Shown here piece by piece: positions 53,401 to 64,000 of a stretch of DNA of 64,000 nt; position 1 is the first letter of the stretch; each line of letters opens with the position of its first letter. The notes under the pieces were generated by a model that was given only the letters and a program-made list of their open reading frames with translations, was not told the origin of the DNA and did no database searches. The DNA is from Meloidogyne chitwoodi (Eukaryota > Nematoda > Chromadorea > Rhabditida > Meloidogynidae): contig JACZZP010000014.1 in the NCBI GenBank assembly GCA_015183035.1, forward strand, positions 1,116,001-1,180,000. The letters run 5' to 3'. The position numbers and the translations under genes were made by a program.

Positions 53401-56400
53401 CATTCACTGCTTGGTCCCTCCTTTCCCTTCAATTTTTTACCTCCTCAGATGGTCCTTGTCTCCTCTCTTCATCTTCCTTTTTTTACCATGCTTTTTCTGT
53501 ACAGCTAATAACTCATCAATAAATTCCGCAACGCGTCCCCAACCCACAGACTGAGTATTTGGTAGACAAAAATGAGAGAATTCCAACATTATTAAAAAAA
53601 TAAGTTTGGCGCAAACCTTCAGACCACCCTTAATTTTTACTAAAATTTAATCAATCATTATACATGTTTAAAATTAGATTTTTTATTTTAGAATAGGAAA
53701 AATAATAATAAAAAATACTCCAATAAATTTAAAAATTATCTCTTATTTTTTTTAATTATTTTATTTTATCATACTTTTATTAATCAAAAATAATTTTTAT
53801 AAATTTTTCTTTTCCTTTATTTTTTAATTTAATAAATAAGTAATCATTAAATTATTAACCAAATTTAAAATAAAATTTAAAGTTAAAAATAGATTTAATT
53901 AATTATTTAATTAATTATGTACTGTTTTTTATTATTATATTTAACTTTTTTCTCATTTTTCCTGCCACATTTAGGAGAAAATAAATAAATATTTCCATAT
54001 ATATTTATTTATTTGAATTGACCGATTTATTAAGAAGAAATTTTTATTAAATATATTAACATTGGGGCAATTTTTAAAAATAATAAAAATATATTTATTT
54101 ATTTAAATTTGTTTAATTAATAAAAAAATAATTAATTAATTAATTATATAATTTAAATATATACCTATATATGTACTTCCTTTTTTATTTTATATTTTTT
54201 AATTATTTTTTTTTTAATCCATTTTATTGCTAAAAATTAATTAAAATTAATAATATTATTATTTTTTTAAAAATTAATTTTAGAAATTACCCAAATCATT
54301 TTAAATAAATAAAATCCCTTTTATAAAATTAATATTTAAATATTAATTTTATTTATTTATTTAAATATATATATTTTTTGTAAAATTAACCAATCCCTTT
54401 TTTGTATGTCATGACATAAATAAATGAAATTATGCTTTGATTTTATTTTTGGCAACTAAAATAAAAAAATATTTATAAATAGAATTTTCTTTTTTTTTAA
54501 TTGAAATATGACCTCACTTCCAAAAATTATTTAAAAATAAAAATTTTAAATTGTGAGAATATTTTTTAAAATTTTGCAATTTAATTAAATTTTTAACGAA
54601 AATTAAAAATAAAAATAAAATTTATTATTTTTTTAAAATAATTAATTACATAACTAATTATTTTTTAATATTTCATAATAATATTTAATTTTTCTCACAA
54701 ATTGTACTTTGATTAGAAAAAAATAAGTAAATACTCATTGTTAAAATATTGGTAATTAAATGATTTAATTAATTTATTTTATTAAATATTTATTTTTTTT
54801 TAATATTAATTTTGATTCAATTTTCTTTTTTCGTTTATTTTGTCATTTTTATTATCCCTATATTTATTTATTTTTTCTATAAAATGACCTTAAAACGTCA
54901 AAAAATTTTTCCTTAATAAAGAAATAAAATGTTCTGTTTTTACCTATAAAATGTTCTTTAAAATTTATTCTTAGTTTTATTGTCCTTAAACCTTTTCTCC
55001 ATTTTTAGGTATAGCATTGCACGTCAATGCCTTAAAAATAAAAAAAAAGAAGCATCCGGCGAGAATATAAACAACTAGAGTGATTTCACCGAAATTTCGC
55101 CTTTTTAAAGAAAAAACTGACTTTTTTTGTTCACACAAAAAAAATTATTTAAAGAGAAAACATTACTTTTTTAATTCCCAAAAGAGTGTTGTTATGCCAA
55201 ATTCTTTTGAACATTTTTTTCAGTCAAAAATCTTTCAATTCATTTTAATCTTAAAAAATCTTATGAAAACCTCAAAATATAATATCTTTTTTAGTCTTAA
55301 AAAACAGACAAAAAAAATATTTTTTTAATTTTATAAAGACAGGTGCTTCTTTTATTTTATTTCATTTTATTAGAGTGAAGGTCACAAAATCAGCAACCGT
55401 TGATCAAAGATTGGTTGATTGAAATTGACACCAACTAGTCAACTTTTTATTATTTTTCTTCTTTTACTAACACATTTATTTCTCTTGGAACTTTACGACG
55501 CTTTAATTTACGGCTTAGAATTAAAAATAAATAAAAATATAAAAAAAAAAGTAGAGAATTAAGAAAATATTTATATATAATAATTTTTAATATTTAATTA
55601 ATTAATATTTATTTATTTAAGAGATATATATTTATATATTTATTTTAACTCTCTAAAATTACCAATATATTCTCCTTTAATATATTTTTCCTTTCTTTCC
55701 CCTAAAAAATCAAAAGATAAAAATCAGCATTTACTTTTCTCTTTAACATTTATTTTAACAATTTAATTCAAAAAAAGTCTAGTTTCTATTTTAATAAAAT
55801 GAACATATTTATTTTAGAATATATTTGATTTAATGTCAAAAATATATTAAAATATATATTTGCCCACATTTATTAAAATAAATAAAATAATTTTTTTTTA
55901 ATTTTAATTCTTTGTTCAATAAATTTATTTCCTCTTTTTTATAAAAAATATTTATTTATTTATTTTTAAATAAATTTATTTATTTACTCTTTTATTTATT
56001 TTTTAAATTTTAAGTCAAATCGTCGGTGCCGCCCTTTTAACAATTCTTCTTCTTCTTATTTAAATCAAATAACTACATTTTCATCATCAAAATCTCCAGA
56101 TTATTTATTAGGAGAAATTAATAATTCTCTACAAGAAAATATTGAACAAAACAATAATTATTTAATTAATCAATCTATTAATACAAATAAAGGTAAAAAA
56201 TAAATTTATAAATATTTTTGTTAAAAAATTAGAAATTTTTTTATTAGAATGAATGCAATATAATAATTTAGTATTTCTAATTTTTATTAAACTTTAATTT
56301 TTATTTATTTATATAAATTTATTCCTTTAAAATAATTAAAAAAAATATTTTTTTTTTCTTTTTTTTAAATAAACATTAAAACTTTATAAAAAAAGTTTTT

Positions 56401-59400
56401 TTATTTTAAACTAAATAAAAATTGTAATCATAAATACAAATATTTAATTTAACACATAATATTTATTTTATTAAATTTAACAAATATTTATTTAAAATAA
56501 AATAATTAATTTTTTATTAATCTAAAATTATCAAATTATAGATGAATAAATAATAAAACTTTCTTTTTTTTTTAATAAAAAATAGAGAAAACACCTGGCC
56601 AATTTAATAAAAATAAAATTAATAAGGACATTTTTATTTAATTTTTTATTTTTATTTACGTCATTTCATTTTTTATTAACTTTTAGAACAACATTTTTTG
56701 ACCTTTTCATAAATTTTATTTTATTTTTGATTGAATGAACAGCCCCTTTTTACTCAAAAAACAACCACAATATTATATATTTTTTAACATTTTTAAGGAT
56801 TTAAATAATTTTTATATTTTAAATTAATTATTTAACTTTTTTAATTTTTAAAAATAATAATTATATTTATTTTAAATAAATCTAAATATAATATAATTCT
56901 CAATTTTCGAAACATCATTTTTTAAGAAAAAAATTTAAAAATTAATTGAAAAATAGCTATAAAAATAAATCATTTACGCATCGTTAAATATATAAATAAA
57001 TAAATTTATTTTTTATTTAAAGAAACAAAATTCAAAGATTCATTTAAAATTACATTTTTTAAGATTTAAAATTATCTCCCTTTGTGACCAACGAATCGGT
57101 CACCATTAAAACAAGCAGACTGCATTCAGAATCATCTACCGCCTTTTCAACATCTTTTTTAACTGAAGAAAGTTTAAAAGAAAATTATCAACCACTAATA
57201 AATAATAAAAAAGGTAAATAAATAAATATATTTTTGGAAAATAATTTTATTTAAAAAATCTAAAAAGAAATATTCCATTAATAAAATAAATAAATAATTT
57301 TCTTCTTTTTTAATAGAATTTGAAGATAATCATCATCTTAGCTCACCTCGTAATTCTTCTGTAAAAATTCGTCTTTTAGAAAGAAATCAACAACAACAAA
57401 TAGGTCAACAAAAATCACCAACCGCCGTCGTGCCAATGCCGGCTGGCGTTGGTAGCGGCGGCGGTACAAATTCGCCGCAGCACCAACAGAATGTAGGTCT
57501 AGATATTGATTTGGAACAATTTTTACGTTCTGAGACTGCACGTGCTCCTTTCCATGTAATTTTTTTTAATATATTTATTTTCAAAAAATTTATATAAATT
57601 TTAGCAATTTTTACAACAACAATTTTGTGCTGAAAATATTAATTTTTATTTGGCTGTAGAAGAATATAAAAAAATTCCAGAAGAAGAAAGAGACAGACGT
57701 TTAGATTTTGGTCGTCAAATATATGACAGACATTTTGCTGCCAATTGTATAGAACCTGTTAATATTGATAATTCTACATCAAATCAAGTAAATTTAAATT
57801 TATTTAAATTTAAATAATAATTAATTAAATATTTAGATAAGAGAAGCTTATAAAAATAATCGTTTTATTTCAAGTGTTTTTGATGTTGTACAGGTTATTT
57901 AAATTAAATTAAATTAATATTTAATAATTATTTTAGTATCAAATCTTTCATTTATTAAAATATGATTGTTGGCCTCGTTATCTCCGTGCTGGTGGTCAAT
58001 TGACTGAAGAATTTATTGGAGATTCTAAATCACATGGTAATAAATAATTAATAAATTATATTATTTATTTTAAAATTAAAATATATTTTTAAATAATTAA
58101 TAAATAATAATTTTATTTTTAGATTCTGGTGCTTCACAACATCAAGTAAGCAAATAAAAAAATTATTTTATTTTAATATATTTTTTCTTTTTGTCTTATT
58201 TTTGTTTTTTTATTTGTCTTTTTGTTTGATTGTTTTTTGTATATTTTATTTATTATTTTATTATAGAATTCTAAAATTAATAATAATAACTCTTGTTCAA
58301 CAAATCGACGAAAATCACTTTTTCTTCGTCTTTTAAGACTTCAAAGAGCTATTAATATAGAAGATAATGAAATATTAAATGATGATAAAAATGAAAAGAT
58401 TTGTCATTGCTCAAATCCTTTTATTAAAAAAATGAATGGAGAATTATTAAATGGTCAAAAACAACAAAGAAGGACTTTAATTACTTTAAATTCACAAAAT
58501 ATTAATGAAAATAATAATTTATTAATAGAAAGACATACATCTACTAAATTACCTAAAAAGCCTTTATTAAATAATAATACAAAAAGAGCAAGAAAAAGTT
58601 ATTGTGGAGGAACGTCTACTATATCTTTTTGGAAAGATGCAACAAAAAATAGACAAAATCGTTGTAGAGCTTGTGATGGGATAATTGTTAGATATTAATT
58701 TTAAATTTTAAAATTGTTTTTTTGTGGTTAGTAAATATAATTCTTTATAATATTTGTAAAAATAAATATTTATTTCTTTTCTTAAAATTATTTGTGATGG
58801 TGGTTAGTATTTTTATTTAAATCATTCTTTTAATATTTTTTAAAATATTTAAATAAATAGAGAATATCCCCCTAAATATTCCAATTTTAATTTAATTTTA
58901 TTTTGATATTAAATTATTTTAAATTTAATTTAATTTTATTTTTAGTTTGGTGAATCAAAACCTGATTTTCCTCTTCGTTATTGTACCTTACTTTGTGCTG
59001 ATAGTGCAACTTCTACAGAAATTACACTTTCTGATCCATTCCAATCTGTTAAACAATGGACTATTACAATGGCAGATAATTGTGGATTAGACAAATCAGC
59101 TTGTGAAGTTGTTGATGCTCAGGTAGAAAATAAAATATATTTTTATTTATTTATTTTAAATAGACTGGTTCAACAATTGATCCTGTTCGTCAAGCAGTTG
59201 ATGCTTTGAATAATCGAGTGGTAAATAAATTTAAATTAATTTTATTTTTTAAATTTAAAATTAATTAATTTAGGTTCGAATAATGCCTGTAGTTAAATTT
59301 CCTGTTGTCTTTCTTGGTCCTTCTTGCCCAACTAGTGGTAGTATTACTTCATCTAAACCATCTGCACCTTTACCTGCAAAGTATTTAAATATATATTCTA

Positions 59401-60913
59401 ATTATATTTTTTATTTTAAAGAGTAGCAATTATTCGTTGTAGACCAGCATTAACTATTGGAAAAGTACTTAGGCCAATAATGTCAAAATATAATGTAGAC
59501 ACAGAACAAGCAATTGTTTGTTTAGCAGGGACTTGTGATGTATTAAAATTACAAACTCCAGTTAGTAATATTTATCAAAAAACACTTTCTGTTATGACAC
59601 AACAACAATTTGCTGAAAGAAAATTAATTCCAAAAAGAGAAATACAAAAAGAATTGTTTGTTTTATTTTTTATAATAATTTAATTTAATTTAAAAATAGA
59701 ACGATAGCACCAAATTGGATGATTTCATCAAGTAGTGGTGGACAATCGTCCTCTCCTGGAAGTCCAGAAATTACTCAACCACCATTTCATCAACATGGAG
59801 ATATTAGTTTTTGTGAAATAGCATTCGAATCAGAAAGTAGTATTGGAATTAAATTGGGTGGAGGTCTTTTACTTAAACATTCAGCAACACGTTCATATAG
59901 TTCTAATCCAAGGGTAATAAATTTAATTTTAAATTATACATTTTGGGGGTAGAACATTTTCCGATTTTACCTCTTTTTCTTTTCTAAAAATTAGAAATGA
60001 CAATATTTCTACTTATTTAATTATTAATACATTTTTTTAAATTTTTTAAAGGAATTTTTTAAATTTGGTCGTAAACCAACTGTTCAATCAAAAGGAATAA
60101 AAAGTGTAGAAACTGAAACAACTAATGCCAATATAACAACAACAACAACAATTATTCAATCATCAGAATCATCTGATCAACAACCAAGTACTTCATCTTC
60201 TTCTACAACTTCTCATTTACGTTATAGAAAGGTTTTTATTTTTTTAAATTATTTAAAAATATTATTTTTATTATTAAAGTCTGGTGGTAGTAGTATGGGA
60301 GTAGCAAGAAATAGTTCTTCAAAAGAAGCAGATAGACGTAAATCTTTAGGAGCAGCTGCCTCTGCTGTTTCTCCAACAGATGGAAATACTGGAATTGAAC
60401 AAGATGAATGTAGTAATAGTGGACAACATTCTAATAAAGGGCCAAGACTTAGTGGAGTTGCTTTGGTAAAAACAATAAATTAATTTTTTATTTAATTTTT
60501 TTATTATAGGCTGTTGGTTTAGTTGAACCTAGTGATATTCCTTATTGTGGAGAAATTAATGAAGAAACTACAAGACCATTATATGAAGTTTGTAGCTCTT
60601 ATTCAGTTCAAAGTTCATTAGCTAAGGTAAAAAATTATTTAAATAAATAAATATCTTTTTTTGTTTTAAGAATGAATCTGTTTCTTTTACAAAAAGTAAT
60701 GTATTTTCTTCAAATATTTCTTTAATTGGTGCTAATAATAATAATAAAAATCAAAAACAACAAAATAGTCCTCTTCCTGCAATTTTTGCTTCAGCTATTG
60801 GAAGTAATAATAATAATAATTTAATTAATTCTACAACTACAACAACAAATATTAGTCCATCTCCATCAACAGAAAGTGGAACAATGGTTTGGCAAAAGGC
60901 AGATTATGTTTAA
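50484..60913 (+). CDS. RGS-domain protein with Ras-binding-like domains (RGS12/14, loco type)
   Basis: Nineteen exons: 50484-50768, 50833-50979, 56015-56192, 57064-57213, 57317-57555, 57605-57787, 57837-57893, 57937-58036, 58123-58145, 58267-58686, 58946-59122, 59164-59220, 59274-59380, 59422-59655, 59700-59913, 60052-60231, 60280-60465, 60510-60626, 60671-60913 (1,098 aa). The RGS domain spans LDIDLEQFLRSETARAPF to KYDCWPRYLRAGG, with the conserved FCAENINFYLAVEEYKK and NRFISSVFDVVQYQIFHLL; it speeds GTP hydrolysis on G-alpha subunits. Two segments resemble the Ras-binding domains of RGS12/14: LRYCTLLCADSATSTEITL with NCGLDKSACEVV, and VAIIRCRPALTIGKVLRPIM with CLAGTCDVLKL. No clear GoLoco motif is visible at the Ser/Asn-rich C-terminus. 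Exon 10 could read through to a TAA at 58698. The 5-kb second intron is exceptional here. Confidence 0.82.
50980..56014 (+). other. 5-kb intron of the RGS gene, with GC-richer core
   Basis: It is far longer than any other intron in the window. The part 52640-53600 is noticeably less AT-rich and holds an antisense basic ORF; 51290-51440 and 55340-55460 are smaller islands. No exon or RNA gene was proven. An internal promoter for a short RGS isoform or a nested gene would explain the islands. Confidence 0.45.
52801..53025 (-). CDS. Possible nested antisense gene, 74-aa basic protein
   Basis: The ORF reads MSDGMEQQKRKRSAKHYQRT and ends GSGRKGLLKTL. It is rich in Lys and Arg, with composition less AT-rich than the surrounding intron, which is unusual for a chance frame. 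It has no introns, no recognised domain and no clear upstream signals. It may be spurious or a small nuclear or nucleolar protein. Confidence 0.25.
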   Translation of the reverse strand: MSDGMEQQKRKRSAKHYQRTMRMKKEYRENIFTLKMPRKIKQIGKVAQIREKACQQRKNAKAVGSGRKGLLKTL

Positions 60914-63511
60914 ATGAAAAAAGCCTAATAAATAATTTTAAAAACTTGAATTGATTTTATTTTTAAAATATTTTAATTTAATCACTGGATTTTAAAATTA
61001 TAATTTTTTTAATAATTATTTAATTTTTCTCTTTCATTTATTTGTATTAAAAACGATCTCTTTTTTACTGATTGAGATATTTTAAAAATTTAAAATAAAA
61101 TATAATTAATTTATTTTAATTAAAATTTTATTTAATTTTGGAATTTGACAAAGTTGAAATTTTAAGAAATTAATTTTAAATTAATTAATTATTTTATTTT
61201 AATTAAATGTTTATTTTTAAATTATGCCCATTTATTTTTCTCTTAATATTTTCCTATTCTTTCATATTTTCAAAAAATATTTGAGAGGACTTAAATAATA
61301 TTTTGAGATAAATTATAATTTTACATAAATAAATTTATATTTTTTTTTAATATTTTGTCCAATTTGCAAATATTTTTTATTAAAATATTTAAATTAAAAA
61401 ATAAATAAAATATTCATCCCTTAAATTTCAACAATTTCCATCCATTTAAATATACAAGAGTAATATAAATTAATTGAATTTAAAGTTTATTTAATTAACC
61501 TTTTAAATTATTATTTTATTACTTCTAATAAATAATAAAATGACCAAAAAATAACATCATAAATACTTTATAATAAATTAGTATACCTTTTTAATAATAA
61601 TTAACTAAAAACACTTGCCTCACATTTATTTTTTAATTATTTATAATATTAAATTTAAAATAAAAATAAAAATTATTTTAAATGTTTTTATATTAAAAAT
61701 TAACAAATTCAGACTGTAATTTATATAATTTATTTTTTATTAAATCAGAGTTAATTTTTAAAATTAATTTATTGAAAATGTCGAAATTGACCTTTCTAAA
61801 ATAAAAATATTTTTAAATATTTTATAAAAATTCTAACCTTTAAAAAATGTTTTTAAAGTTTTAATTATCCATCCTTTTATTTAAAAAAATGAAGTAAAAT
61901 ATATATATAATTAATTTAATTAATAAAAATATTATTTTTATTCTTTTTAATATAATTAATTAATTAAATAAATTAAAATAATAAATAAATGAGTAGGTGT
62001 ACATTTTAAAAAAAGAGGCGTATCAATTTTACATAAGCTTTATTTTTATATTTATTTACATACGTGGGTGTATTAAAAAATAAATAAATAAATATATATT
62101 ATTAAAATTTATTTTTAATATATTCTCTTTTTTATATATTTAAAAAGAATCTATTAAATCAATTTATATTAATCTTGAATTTTCTGAATTCCAATTCTGA
62201 CCCCAAATAATTATTTAAAAGATTTATTTTCTTTATTTAGAATTTTTCTTTATTTAATATTAAAAAGTATAAATATATATATTTTGTAAAATATTTTAAT
62301 ATTATTTTTATTTTTAAATTATTTTTCTTTATTTCTTTTCTAATTTATTAAAAAAAATTAATTATTTAATTTAATTTTACAATAAATAATTAAAACAATT
62401 GTTTCAACTTTTCTCTCTTTTTAATTTAATTTCAATCTCTTCTTCTCTTTTATTAAATTTAAAAAACATAAAATTTGAAGTAATTAATTTTTTTGTCGTC
62501 ACTTATTTTACACTTTTTGCCTAATCATCCTAATTTATTATTGACGTCAATAAAAAGAACAAAAGAAAAATAAATAAATAAATAAAGAAGGTGGTAAACG
62601 TTAACAGAATAATTCATTTTTTTAAATTAAAATAAAAAAATGGCCGAGAACGAAAAAAAGGAAGGATCAAAAAAACAACTCTGTGCAAGAAAATACTTTA
62701 TTATTTTTTGCAAATATTTATAATTAATTCATTTTGGCCTTTACATACCTAATTTATTTTAAAAATATATAAAATCATTTTTTACTTTTTTATTAACAAA
62801 TTAAGGTGAATAATTAAATAAAATTTTCAATAAAAATATTTTGTACGGAAATTTTGGTGCCGGAAAGTTGGGTTCCAATATTTTTTGGAATTTTGAATTC
62901 CAATGGAAATTTGGTTCTATAAATAATTATAAGATTAATAAATTTAACAAAACCATTTTATAATTTCAGAATTTTAATTATTTTAGAAATTTTTAGTGAA
63001 AATAAAATAATTATAAATTAATAATAATTAATTTTTTAAAAATTAAAAAAAAAAACTTTTTTGATTATTTCTATGTCTGCATTTAATAAAAAAATAATTA
63101 TTTTAATATATATTTTAAAAATTAAAAAATATATCCAAAATTAAAAAAATATATTTTTTTAAAGTTAACCTCTTTTTTTGCCCTATTTTTCAATTGGCCG
63201 AACGTATGACGATTTTAACCATTTACAAAGAAAAATAATAACAAAACTTTTATTTTTTCTTTTCTCACATTAATTTTATTATCAAAAATAACTTCTTTTA
63301 TTTATTTATTTTTTGAGGAAATTATTTTAAAAAAATAAAATAAAAATAAAAATAATATAAATTAGTAATTATTTATTTATTTAAATATTTCTTTCTTTTT
63401 TAAAAATCCTCAAAAATCATCTCTTTTTTTCTTTTTATTAAATAAAAATATTTATTAATTTATTATATTAAAATAATTAAATAATAATTATTTTTATATT
63501 TAAGGAAAGGA
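60914..63511. other. Intergenic AT-rich DNA
   Basis: 2.6 kb without a supported gene. A GC-richer patch near 62845-62920 has imperfect repeats of GGAATT/AATTCC. The start of the next gene is preceded by a TTTAAG acceptor-like site that could be used for trans-splicing. Confidence 0.5.
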
Positions 63512-64000
63512 ATGGAAACTCCAACAGAAATGCAAAGTCCATGTCCAAGTCCAATAAATTGTGAATTTCCAGAATTAATTCAACGTTTAGATTTGGAAAA
63601 ACATTTTGAAAGTCAAAAGAAGATAATTTCTCAAAATAATGAAAATAATAAAAATAAAGTTTCTTCTTCTTCTAATTTAAAATTTAAACAAAATTTAATA
63701 ATTAATAATAATAATAAACGTTTAAATAATAATTTTAATGAAAATAATAAAAAATTAAAAAAAGAAGATAATAATAATTATTTAATAAAACAACAAAAAC
63801 AATTAAATTTATCTACTTCATTTAATAATAATAATAAAAATAATAATAATTCTTTATCTGTCCATACATATTCTGGTAGTTTTTAGAATTATATTTTAAT
63901 TTTAAATAAATTCTTTTATTAAATTTAAATATTTATTTAATTTAGGTAATAATATAAAATTATTAAATAATAATAAATCTTCATCTTTTGATAATTATTC
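63512..64000 (+). CDS. Asn-rich protein, 5' end only
   Basis: Exon 1 is 63512-63875 and exon 2 starts at 63946 and runs off the window. The N-terminus (METPTEMQSPCPSPINCEF, then PELIQRLDLEKHFES) is the only ordered part. The remainder is Asn/Lys low complexity (KKLKKEDNNNYLIKQQKQL). An acceptor-like TTTAAG lies 7 bp before the ATG, suitable for spliced-leader addition or for an upstream exon. The family cannot be identified from this fragment; a regulatory or RNA-binding protein is a guess. Confidence 0.5.

Noticed and set aside
55080..55328. 82-aa Lys/Phe-rich ORF
   Set aside because: Composition of A/T-run translation; no splice or start context.
58687..58698. Stop at the end of RGS exon 10 as a true protein end
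   Set aside because: A phase-0 donor 12 bp earlier joins the next exon in frame, and the following exons encode Ras-binding-like domains. Kept only as a possible minor isoform.

Overview
The window reads as nuclear DNA of a nematode, most likely a plant-parasitic tylenchid close to Meloidogyne. The DNA is extremely AT-rich. The genes are compact and broken by many introns of about 35-110 bp ending in TTTTAG-like acceptors. Low-complexity Asn/Gln/Ser tracts sit in many proteins, and the gene content is nematode-like (nlp-1 type neuropeptides, DLHD-type hydrolase, a cytosolic Ig protein). Exon models were built by eye: I required phase-compatible GT-AG (twice GC-AG) junctions and a total length divisible by three for every gene where I give exon coordinates.

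Layout: 1-2351 (+) is the 3' part of a multi-pass membrane protein gene. 3121-4492 (+) is a two-Ig-domain cytosolic protein. After 3.8 kb of empty AT-rich DNA comes an orphan class A GPCR (8280-13358, +) with two possible C-terminal ends. It is followed 171 bp later by a type II phosphatidylinositol 4-kinase (13530-15182, +). A rootletin-like coiled-coil gene of about 32 exons fills 15387-23506 (-). An intact 629-bp terminal-inverted-repeat element (24278-24906) separates it from a small one-TM protein (25623-25907, -) and two tandem nlp-1-like neuropeptide precursors (26399-26964 and 29342-29895, both -).

The next block has a dienelactone hydrolase-family protein (31156-32196, +) convergent with L-lactate dehydrogenase (32350-33691, -), and a GC-rich 23-bp minisatellite (34785-34922). 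TMEM138 (35168-35783, -) has a perfect RFX/DAF-19 X-box just upstream. A second 8-bp-TSD element (36001-36534) holds a broken transposase remnant. A secreted CAP/SCP protein (37563-39408, -) and proteasome subunit RPN8 (40331-41799, +) follow, then an unrecognised basic protein (42223-42905, +) and a second PI4K type II gene (43426-45929, +). The last third holds a PDZ-PTB-like gene (47516-49908, +) and an RGS-RBD gene (50484-60913, +), which together look like a split RGS12/loco locus. The first exon of an Asn-rich protein (63512-end, +) closes the window.

The most interesting points are these. The two PI4K2 genes are almost identical over exons and introns in their 3' half but diverged in the 5' half (gene conversion or recent partial duplication), and they differ in sorting and palmitoylation motifs. 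A textbook X-box sits in front of TMEM138, with a weaker one upstream of the rootletin-like gene. Two transposon-like elements have precise 8-bp target duplications. There are two GC-AG introns, a duplicated and diverged nlp-1 pair, and an apparent split of an RGS12-type protein into two transcription units.
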